Positions 34,466-46,400 of a DNA stretch of 64,000 nucleotides are shown here, one piece after another. This DNA is from Pyxicephalus adspersus. Its lineage: Eukaryota; Chordata; Amphibia; Anura; Pyxicephalidae. The position numbers and the translations under genes were made by a program. The notes beneath the pieces were generated by a model. It was not told where the DNA came from. It did no database searches and saw nothing but the letters and a program-made list of their open reading frames with translations. Numbering within the stretch: the first letter of the stretch is position 1; each line of letters opens with the position of its first letter. Location: the NCBI RefSeq assembly GCF_032062135.1, contig NC_092859.1, forward strand, positions 86,432,457 through 86,496,456, read 5' to 3'.

Positions 34466-37400
34466 GTAACTCTTACACAACAAAATCATTATGTTCACAT
34501 TTACACTTTTTATGTCTGTGATTATCACATTTGCGATAACATGATTCACATTTAGGCAGCTAATTCATTTAACCCAGTGTACTACAAAGGATGAAAAGTG
34601 GGTTCTTGGTGCAGTGTGGGTATGTTATCACCATGTCTAAATGCGTGGCATCTAAATGCACTGTATAAAGTGCAGTACTGTATTAAATTTTACTATGCAT
34701 TTCCGTGGTACATAGATGAGAAGCCAGACATTGGTAGGACATTTACCAATATGTAAGATGTCATGATTGCTGAATTATGTTTATTTTACTTAGGGAACAG
34801 AAAATTCAAAGCATATTCAGTGCTCAACCCAGAATTTTTTTTAAGCCGGGTGGGAAGAAATTGTAGGCGGGTGAAAGCCCCTGTATTGTGACCAAACTCT
34901 TTAGTAACCATCCAAAAACAGCCGGGTGGTGCGCCCAGCTAAAAGGGCCTGGGGAGAACCCTGATATTCAATTGGTTTTTATGTCTCATGTATACATCTA
35001 TAATTAGGCAAAGCCAAATAAACATCCATAATATATTTCTAATAACTTAACTGATCTGTGTATTTTAAACTTTTCGTAGGACCTATATTTATTTGATGAA
35101 ATATCAGTGTTTTTAAACAAAAAAAAAAGCAATGAGCTAATGTGTTCTATTATCCTTTTTTACAGCACCAGCCTATCAGAAACTTTGTCATGTTCTACCT
35201 CTGTGTGTCAGACATGTTCACCGAAACACAGTCGGAGGAAGGACAGCAACCGTGCAGAGAGAGAGTTTTTGCAAGGAGCAACACTAACAGATGTAGTGGA
35301 CGGGCCGGATGATGTGCTTAACTGGAGTACAGACAGCTTGTCCCACCTGCGAAGTCCATCTGTTCTTGAAGTCCGAGAGAAAGGATATGAACGACTTAAA
35401 GAAGAGCTTGCTAAAGCCCAGAGGGTAAAAAAAAAGGAGTCATGCTCTAATAACTGACTATATATAGCACTCTCAGTAATGTTAGCTTAAATATTTGTCT
35501 TAGCCAAATATTTTTCTTTCTTTGGCATCTCGTGAGCCAAGCCAAAACATTACAAGTAGTTTAATTGGTTCTGTGTACAAAGTTTTTATTTTTACCTTTG
35601 AAGATAATACTTATAAATATTGAATGAAATGGCATAAACTCGGCAACAAACTTTTTCTAAACAGTAACTTGACTGTGTAAGCTGTACGCAAAAATAGGTC
35701 AACAGGTTACATGGACAATCAATATTACTACCTGCAGGCTTCATGCCTCTGATAATTTTCCTGTTATTGGTTCTGCATTGTGTTTGTGTGCAAACAAGGA
35801 AAATTATGAGCATCACAGTAATGACATCACAAAATCTGCTAAGACTTTGCGGTAACAGTGCTTTATACATTGGCTATAGAAAAAAAACACCTTATTCATA
35901 TTTTGTTGCGTTGCAGCGTGTAAACCATATAAAATGTTTTTCCAGCTGTGTTTACTAAATGTAACGTATAACAAACAAAGAAGGATATAATAGCAGAAGT
36001 TCAGAAAAAAACAGAATCGCTGAGATTTCTTTTTCAGCCACTGTGTAGTATATATTGCTGTGTACTTCATATCATTGTCATGTTTTTTTCTTCGATACTG
36101 AAAAATGCTCCAGTCCCTTCTTAACACCTCAGTAACAGTTTGCTAACATGCTTTGCTGTAGGTATGGTGTTCTTTGAATGGTAAGCTTCAAGGTGCATTT
36201 TAACAAAGCTTAAGCAAAATTTTATTTGACCCTACAGGAGGAGTGGGTTTTTTCCTGCAAGCCTTTTATATAAGCCACATTTGTGGGGCAGTTGTAATAT
36301 TGTTACATACAAGAAATGACCGCTCTGTGCCACAAATTCCTGTTACTGCTTTGACCAGTTTCCTCTTCCATCCAGATTGTAGGGACAGCCTTATCTGGGG
36401 AGTGTAAAGGACGCTTTACACTTCTTAATTAAAGACTTACTTAATTATAGGCGTACCTAAACTCAGAATTTGCACTTTACATAATACAGTGGACAACCCT
36501 TTTATGTTTAGTAAAAATTCTGTTTTTCATCAGGCATCTCAGGAGGCTCTTGGGCGCTCTTTCTGCACATGCACAAGCATCTCGGGCATGCGCAGAAGGA
36601 CCTTTTTTTCGCAAGGAGAAAACTTTGCCAATCTCACGCATGCGCAGTGAGATTGGCAATTTTTTTTTCTTATTCTTACCTCACCCGATCTCGCACCTGG
36701 GTTGGGTTGACATAGGATCAAGAACAAAAAGAAGGAAAGATAGCAGCGGGACCTAATGCAGGACACCCCTGGAGCGATCAGACTTCCCTGTGGGATTAAA
36801 GGTTTTTTTTTTTTTCTTTTTTTTTTGTAGATTTGAGTTTAGTTCCTCTTTACCTGTTTTCCTTAGGGATTTATAAAGCTGTTAACAACTTTATCCCTGA
36901 GATCTTTGGTTAGTGCTTTGTCACCCTTTAATTGTTTGTTTTAAGTTCCACTACCAAGCACTGGCATTCTAATTTTCAGCTGAACTAATACAAATGATGT
37001 GACTTGATCACAGAAGCCAATTAAATAGCAAGCTACATGTGCAATGTAGAAGATGATTAGTTACACCTGACTGAGTTTATAAGTATTCTCTAGAAGGGGG
37101 TGATCCTGCATCCCTGCCTATTGAAAGTGTGTAATTCACATGTTTAGTAACTTCCTGCCTGCTAAGACCACTGGTGGACAAAGTATCAACTGTAAATGAA
37201 AGTGATGAATTATTTGTTTTTAATATGCCTGATCTATAGGGGTTTGAAATGTATTACTTTAACTACAGTGTAACTTGTGACTTCTATGTTTAATATTAAA
37301 GGAGCTAAAACTGAAAGATGAAGAATGTGAAAGACTTTCTAAAGTGCGAGATCAACTTGGCCAGGAGCTAGAAGAGCTTACAGCTAGTCTGTTTGAAGTA

Positions 37401-40400
37401 AGTGGTTTACCAAAGAAAGTATTCAAAGTACAAAAGAAGAGCACAAGTGTATTTGTCTATATTCTTACAGAGATGGGTGAAATATTTTGAATTAAACAAC
37501 AAAACTCTTCTGTACTGTATGAGCATTGAAAACATTGGCTCATGCTTATCTGACAGTGTTAACTCTTTTTTTACAGTATTGCTTTAAGGTTCACCGAAAT
37601 GCCAATCCTTTTCAGTGTTTTTTAAATCTGAACTTCCAAAAGGTACCACCAAAATGTTTGTCAATTGATGTTCTATTATCCAAAATGGGTGCCAATAGCA
37701 ATAGATCCCACAGCTCCCAACTCTGGTATTAAAAGAGGCTGTGACTGCAAAGAAAGAAATGGAGAGCACAATGTGTTGCAATAAAAGTGTTATTGAAAAA
37801 AAATATATAAAATAAAGCATTATAGGAATGGTATTAGGCAGGCTTGTACATGGTCATGGTAAATGGGCATTCATTGTGTTACCACACATGTATTGACGGG
37901 TATATATTAAAGTATAAATCCAAAGGAGACCCGAGACCTTCCTAACTCCTGGGAAGTAAGACTGAAATAGATTTCTGATTTAAGATAAATGTAAACCATG
38001 TCTTTTTTTTTTTTCTCCTAATCCTAGGAAGCACATAAAATGGTACGGGAAGCAAATGTTAAACAAGCCACAGCAGAGAAGCAACTAAAAGAAGCACATG
38101 GAAAGGTATACTCTTTACTTTATTTCCTAATTTTATTCCAGCTTCAGGTTATCAGTTTTATTTGTAATGCCTTTAGATATACGAAAACCATTAAGAACTT
38201 TTCAGCATGTGAACTAGGTTTTTTGTGGCCGTATTTGATACATTTTGATGCGTTTGATGTTTGATGAGTTTGATGCATTAGGAACTATAATACAATATTT
38301 TTTTATCAGTTTGTATTGTTTATTTACACTGGGTTTGTTACTAATGCTAGGTTGGGAAAGTTGATTCATTTTTTTTTTTCATTTTTGTGCCCTATGCAGC
38401 TGGTGGCTCAATGGTTAGCACTCCTTTGCAGCACTAGGTCCCAGGTTTGAATCTGCAGTTTCCTACCACATTCAAAAAACATGCAGTTAGGTTAATTGGC
38501 TTCACGCCAAAGTTAGACTGTATTAAAGACATATGGTATGGACATTAGATTGTGAGCTCCTTTGAGGGACAGGTAGTAACATGACTATGGACTTTGTACA
38601 GTGCTGTATGGTGCTATATGTCAGTGCTATATAAATGCTGTGTAATAATAATAATATTTGAAACTGTGGTTTTGTAGATTGACGCACTACAGGCAGAAGT
38701 TGCAGCTTTGAAGGCTCTTCTCTCCACATCCCCAACTTCCCCAACAAAAGAGCTGCAGCCCGGAGGGAAAGCGCCATTCAAAAAAGGCCATGCTCGAAAC
38801 AAAAGCACTAGCAGTGCTATGGGTAGCAGCGCTTTTGACCTCACTGTAATACAACCAATAGTGAAGAAATCTAAAGAGGTAATTACATTTATAGTTATTC
38901 CAGTGGTAATGAAGTTCCTTTTAAATAAAGTGATTTATTGTTACATGTTTCACCTTCTCTTAATAAAGCACATACAATAATGATTGGGTGGTGAGCATTG
39001 CTGCAATTCATTCCCTACTTTGATGTGTACTTTATAGTATGTTGTGAAATTTATTTGAAAATGATTTCTACTGATCTCTTTGACATGCACTATTTAAATG
39101 CAGTGAGTGTTTTGGGGTTTGTAAAAAGATGGCATCAGAAAAAGCACAAACTGATAATGCTTTATTTCAAAACTTTTTTCACTTATGTAGGAAGGTATCA
39201 GTAACTATTTAGATCAATTAAATCTGGTAAAAAGGATCAGGGAAAGTAATGGCAAATAAGGTTTTGGCAAATTTAGTTAAAAATAAGATAATCTAAAGAA
39301 TATTGTACATACATTTTTCAGGTTTTGAGATTTGATTTATTGCAAGGTTCGTGCAATTAGCTTTGGTGGCTGCAAAAAGAAATCCATCATTAAACCATTT
39401 TGTTTCCATTGAAACTTTTAAGGGCTCTATTTACAAACCAGGCAATCGGACATTCCCTCAAACATTACCTTGTGGGAATCTTCCAGTTTCATGTGTTTTA
39501 ATGGAGATAATTGATTCCCACCTAGGACCGTTGCCAAAAGAACATTGGCCCCTATTGAGAGATTCTGCCTCAATTTTTGATGGGGGCATAGGGCAATTTC
39601 AAAATTTCAGTTCTAGATGTCACTAATCAGTAAAAACAGTGGGTCCCAAATGCGGGGACACACAATCTTGACATAGGGTCTAACTCTTGATCTATCAAAT
39701 TGTAAAAAATAAAATATTTAGCCTTAAGATAGCATTTTGGGACTGTTTACAAGACTATTTATTTAATAAAGCATTTTCTTGACTTCACTGGTCATACAAG
39801 AGGAAGAAAAAAGCCACTTATTGGTAATAGAGTTTGTTTTTTGAATTTTTTAAAAAAGATTGTGTTTTGCATTTCAGTTCTGTATATCAATATCATGTAT
39901 TTATTCATTAATAGGCTACTGCCTGTTTCTAGTAATCTGATTTTTTTTTTTTTTTTTTTTTTACTTTTTATATATTGACTGGCATAGAAATATGTAAAGC
40001 ATGTTCCTCTGAATATGTAAGCCAGCGTTATATATACGTACCCTATTTTATGTTTAAGTATTACCTTTTTATTATATGTTTAATAAAATATGATACAGGT
40101 GTTTTTGTCCATTTGGTTGATTGGCTACCTTAGGAGTGTTAGGAAGTTCCATAACATCCATGCATAATTAATTAACGTGTGAAATACATAAAAGATTTCC
40201 TTCTGAAGTTCTAAAAAAGGGTTTTATATGCAGCATTACAAGTTTGTGCTATTACAAGCCATATTAGCATCTAGAGGAGCTGTAGCAGACATAATAAAGG
40301 AAACCTGAAGCTGGTTGGTAGTAAGTACAAAATCAAATCTTATATTTTGGTATGGGTAGATGCTGTTATTTGCTATGTTTTTGTGAGTAGAAGCCCCTCC

Positions 40401-43400
40401 TAATAACGCCTGTCTGGAAATTACTGTTTAGGCTACATACACGTTAGATGATTCTCATCCAATATTCGCCTCAGGGCTGATATCTGACGAGAATCCGCTG
40501 TTACATTGTTCTGGTGGGTCCACAGATGCCAAACGAGGAACGAACGTAATAAAATTGAAAAGGGGGGAGCACAACTTTGTTCTCTCCCCTTCCCTCTCCA
40601 TAGAGCAGAACGGTGCTGTATGTACAGCATTTATTTGTTCAGGCATTGTTCAGTCTTTTGTTGTTGCAAAGATCTTTCACGTTCCTTTCCAACGACAAAG
40701 GACTGAGCAATGCATGAATTACAATACAATTATTGCACATGTGTACCCAGCCTTAGTGCCAGACCCCTAGGGGATGTAACATACCGCAATGTTTTCTTTT
40801 TAGGACAGGATAAATGCATTGATGTGACAGTAACATTACCTCCTTGTGTGTAGAGAAGTGTGTTTTCATTCATGATGCAGGCTCGTGGTACCAAGGGATT
40901 TTTTAATTTTTTTTTTTAATTTTTATAAATTATGGTCTATTATAGTGGTACAAGATTGTTATTTTAGGTAGTCTCTTTCGTGGTTTGGTTGGCTTAGAGT
41001 GTTTGCAATTCTACCCATATATGACAGTAATTGATGTAATGTTACTATATTTATGTGTTGTAAAGGACTTGTGGAGCGATGACTTATTGGAGATTATTGG
41101 TGATGATTCTTTGCATTCCTTTCATTGCAGCAGTCACACTCAGACCCCTATTAATGTTTTATGTTGGCATCATTATGTACTGGCTGAGGGAAATATTGGC
41201 ACAGTTTCCAAGGTGGTATGCAGATGTAGTTCAGAGAACCAGTTCTTAGCTATGCTGAAATTACATCCTGAGCTTACTGGGACCTAAAGTTGCTCTTTTC
41301 ATGCTTGTATTTAGGAGCAAGACTGAATAAATTTTAGCATGGTATTTCTGAACTTACCCTCTAAAAATGTTGGCAGCTTGGCTCTCACATTTTTCCTGTG
41401 AATTCAATATTTTCAGTTAGACACAACAAGTATGCAGACCGTACTGTACTAATTGGTTCTTCTCTAAAAAGATGCATTGGCCCTGATTTATTAAAGCTCT
41501 CCAGAACTGGAGAAGATAGACTATCATGGGAGACCCTGGATGATCCAGGAAACCTGGAATGGATGTAGTCCAGGACTCAAAATATTTGCCAACTAATATC
41601 AAATGATTTTAGGAAACCAATCATCCAGGTTCTCATATGATAGTGTAACTTTTTTAGTCTTGGAGCACTTTAATAAATCGGGCCCAGTATGTCTATACAC
41701 CTCAATTATCCTAATATAAGGTTTCAACTTGTTTGGTACATAGGCAATAAAATGAAATGCAGTGGTTCTAAAATATCTTTACTAAGGATAAAATAACTCC
41801 AACCAAGATTAGAAAAACACAATCCTCTTGTATTTAGAAATTTTTTATTATCCTGGAGTATATCGGTCATTGATCCGGTTGTTAAGATTCTTAAGATCCC
41901 TTCCTATTTCAGTAACCTCTGTACGAGAAATGAGGGGTGCAGCTGTCACCAGGTTAGGAAAGCACAAACTAAAAAAAAATTATGTTGCACTAAATTGTGT
42001 TCTTTTTTCATGTTGGAGAGATTTACCATTACTTTTTATCCTGACATGAAAGATCACAAACTGCAATAAAAACCCAACTGCATCTGTAATCCTTCCCCTA
42101 CTTTATCACAAACTAAAAACTGTTGGCTGTAGCTGGGCTTTATTCATATTGCATGTTCCATTTGTCAGCACATCAATGTATTGTATACTTTAATTAGTTT
42201 CCGTGTTTCTAGTTGTGGTGTTTGCAGTTTGAGAATTACACAGGAATCTTTCAAGGTTTTAAACATGTTTATCAGCTACATACTTACATGTGTTTGTATA
42301 TATTGTTTTACACCCAAGTGTGCATTGATTACATTGGTTATTTAGATTCTATGGTAACATAATGGTTATGAAATATTCTATACAAAACTGGTCATAATTC
42401 TGAGTCTGGATACTGTTCACATTTTCTATATAGAGAATGCTGTGTTATGAGTTTTACAATGTATACATTTCTAATGATACAACTGTTTTTATATTTTAGG
42501 TTGATTTAACACTTTACAATGAATTCAAAGTATGGAAAGAGGAACCTTTGATGGACAGAACATGCACATTTTTAAAAAGAATTTATCTGGAGGACATATG
42601 TCCTTGTTTGACATTTCCAAAGAATGAGGTAAATGATTGTCTCAATTTTCATAAGTGGCCTATAGAAGATCATTTTTTTAGTGGTCTCTGGTACTGACTT
42701 GCCAAAATGGAAGCATTTGCCATATGAGTTTGTTGATTCTTAACCTGTGACTGAGCCTTACTGGGTAATCTTCAAGACACATATGATTGTTGCCAAAATG
42801 ACATTTATGCTATATCTTTAGGAGCTTTTACCCTTTTGCTGGTCTTATTCTTTTCTCTTTGCCCACCATAGTAACAGTGTTCTGATTTTTGTAGAACTAA
42901 GATTTATGTGAAAGCACTGTACTAAAAGTTAGAGTATAATTGTTCTCTGGCCAGTTTTAAATCTTAATGTATTTTATTTTTTTGGTGTAAAGCAACAGCA
43001 GCACTTTTTTATTGGTTTGACTTGTTCATTAAGTTTTCAAAATATAATCTCTTGGATGGCGGTATTAAATATGCTATTAAACATTCTAAGTTCTGACGTT
43101 CCTGATATCCCTGCAAAAGTCTTTTTGTACACTTCATATTTTTATTGATACATACCTATAAGCACCAATTGTAGTGAAAAGATGGAGGAATAAATCCTGA
43201 TAAATATCTGTATCTGCTATTTCTGGCAAAGGCAATGCTGTTCAAATAAATCAATAAATAAAATAAAAAATTGTTAAATTTTTTGGTCACAAATGGCCCT
43301 GTTTTGGAGGCTATTCATTGGAGGCTGTTCTAAGAACATTGGTATGCTGACAACAAGGGTTTATAAAGGTATATATGGAACTAACTGTATTGTGAAATCC

Positions 43401-46400
43401 ACGCTTCTGGCTGCACTGTACGGGAAAATGCTCATTTAGCCATGGGAAAATGAAATAAGTACAAACACCTTATTCATTAGCCTTGTTCCTAGAACACTCT
43501 ATTGTGATCTGGGTGAGTCCTGAATGTCTTTGCATACAGTGCAAGACTTCTGGTCCTGCAGTGAAAATATAGAGCGATGCAGCAAGGGAAACTTTTTTGG
43601 TGGACTGGTCTCAAAGAAGAGGTAACTCATGTTAGAATAAACTAATTTCTGTTGATATCCCCAACCAAATAAGCATTTAAAGCTAGCAGTGAGGAGGGGA
43701 CCCTAATCCATAGGTAAGAGTGGAGCTGTAAAACACCAAAAACTTTGAACAACTTTTTTTTTTTTTTTTCTTTTGGACCATTTTTCTATCTGCAGCTCAC
43801 AGGCCGTTAATGTGATCAGTACTTTGAAGATATGTTAAAGAATTTGGCAATTTTAGTGTATTTGTCACCAAGGACAGAAAATTGTAATATCCCCATGCTC
43901 TGCAGGAACATTTTTTGTAAAAGTTGATAAAATTTAAATGTTCACAAAAAAAGAAAATTGTAGTGCAGTTCATTTTAGCAGAAGTTAAATGCCCACATAT
44001 GTTTGTGGTCAGTAAGAGCTGTTCCCCTTACATTAGTAGCAAGGGAGATGAATGTCCCTCTTTACAAACAACTAGAAGGATTATATTATTGTGGTTACTA
44101 ACCTGAGAATCTGGGGGGGAAAGACCTATTTGTCTTACATTTCTGGTTCTGCCCAACAACACTGCTGCTGGAACTAAGGCTATGTTTAGACTGGTGGTAA
44201 GGTTGGGGGTGCAGTTACTGCTTTCTCGCACCACTGAAACCACTGCCTTCCGGGGAGACACAACACAAAGAATCTATGTAAAACCGCCCAATAGAGAAGG
44301 GGGATGCCATTGACAGGCTTAGCACCACTCACTGCTGCCCGCTGTTAAATCTGCAAATCTGGTTAATTTAGGTGGCAATGAACCTGCACTTAAGTAATTC
44401 ACTATGGAGGAAAATGAAACAACCCGTGAAGGAACTGTAGTGTTCCAGGGAACTCCTAAATAAATGCTACTCCAAATATATGGGTTCTAAAACAGAATGT
44501 TACGTGATCTTGTCTGACTATGGTGATATATGTACACATCACACTAATTCAGAATTTTTTGTTTTAGTAGAAAATACAGTATTGTCTATTAAAAAGCACC
44601 ACTAACGGCAATCTAAAATATTTTTTTTTTATTTCCTAGCTGGCTGCCTCTGTCCTAGAGGCTGTTGAAAACAACACTTTGAGCATTGAACCTGCGGGGC
44701 TACAGCCTGTTAGATTTGTAAAAGCTTCAGCTGTTGAATGTGGAGGACCAAAGTGAGTTTCGTGAAGTCTGTAATAAGTGTGTACAGCTTGATTTTTAGT
44801 CATGTAGTCAGTTCAGGCATTAATATTGAGAATGTCAATGTAGGGAATATTGATCAGATAACAATTGTGTGCAACCTAATAAAGCAGTCTGTTTTATTGC
44901 AATATTCTTTTAGCAACATAGGTCATATTAACCAAAAACATAAAAGTATCTAAATATAGTTTTTACATGGCTTTTAAATCGAAATGGAGTTTTTAAATGA
45001 AAAATTTAACTTCTTTGCATGTGACTGCTGTAAACGTGGGATTTTCATGTCCGTTTGCAAAGGCTTTTGAATCGTTGTTGACTAAAAAAAATTTTTCTCC
45101 ATTCTATTTATGCCAGGTTTAGTTTGGATATAAAATTAAAAAATAATAAACATAATAAAGTAACCAAGATTTAACTAGTCTGTTAGGAAACTCAAAAAAG
45201 TAACTAAAAATCCATCAACATAAATCCCATCCAGAGTCAAATGTGACCTTGTTCTCATTCCTGAAATGAGAGAAAATGCCAAAGATATTCATGTACTGGA
45301 AAAAAACTAAAATACCAGTATATTGTAAATGCTTAGGTAGAAAACATACTATATACTGTTGTTTTACGAGGAATAAATTACAGGAATCCTACTTTGAGAT
45401 CAGATAACACAGATCATACAAAGTACTAACATAGAATTAACGTTGTGGAAATAGTTCATGAGTTCAGAAGATAAAATAATTACTGTCCCCATTACCTCAT
45501 TATTGGATGGTCCATTTCCAACTTTTAAATTGCTGTCCAAATTGCAGCAGTCAAACTTTAAACACTATCTGCAAAGGATTAGTGAAAAAATGAACATTTT
45601 GAGGGTGACAAGATTGTCAAAAAAAATTGTTAAAATTTAGAAGAAAAAAACATTTTAGACCTGAAATTATAGTGCCACGTAAAGTCCTGCAAATGTTTGT
45701 TCTGTTTTGTTGCATTCCAAAAAAACTGCCCCATTCAGAGGATCAGAATCCTGTCAGGGTTTTCTCTGTGTCTAGTTTCCATTTCCCTGTGCCTGATTTT
45801 TTTTTTTTTATAACAGCCTTTGAGAAAAAAAAAATTGTTCTCTTTTACCTTAGACTTATCATGAGAGGTTATATAAGCTGCCATTTCTTTCACTGTTTCT
45901 GAAAAAAAAACTTGCTTGGTTGGTGTTCTATTCTTTCCTTAAATTACAGTGTTTCGTACCCTTTTTACATGGGGATCCCCCTTGTTAAAACTTTCAAGCC
46001 TTCTATTATTACTATATTCAGAGTGCATTAGTGTGGTAGAGAGTAAGAAGAATGTTTACTATTTTACTGGTCTGTGTGAAGCCTGCTACTCTACAGATAG
46101 ATCAATTTAACAGATACCCATTAACTTTTTGTCTGAGTGTCACAAACTGCTCATTTCTCAAAGAACCCCTAGCTACCTCTGGAGGAACTCTGGTTGAAGA
46201 CAATTCTTTAATACCTACTGCATCACTGACCTAGAAAAGGGATGCAGCTTAGGTGTTCAACTAATTCTCACACACATTATCTATCAACTAATTATCACAC
46301 ACATGTTTTAGCTTTGTGACTAAAACTACTGATACCAAATCTTGGCTCTACATCCAGGCAAGTCGTTTTCTTTACCATTAGCATCCCTTACAATGATTCC

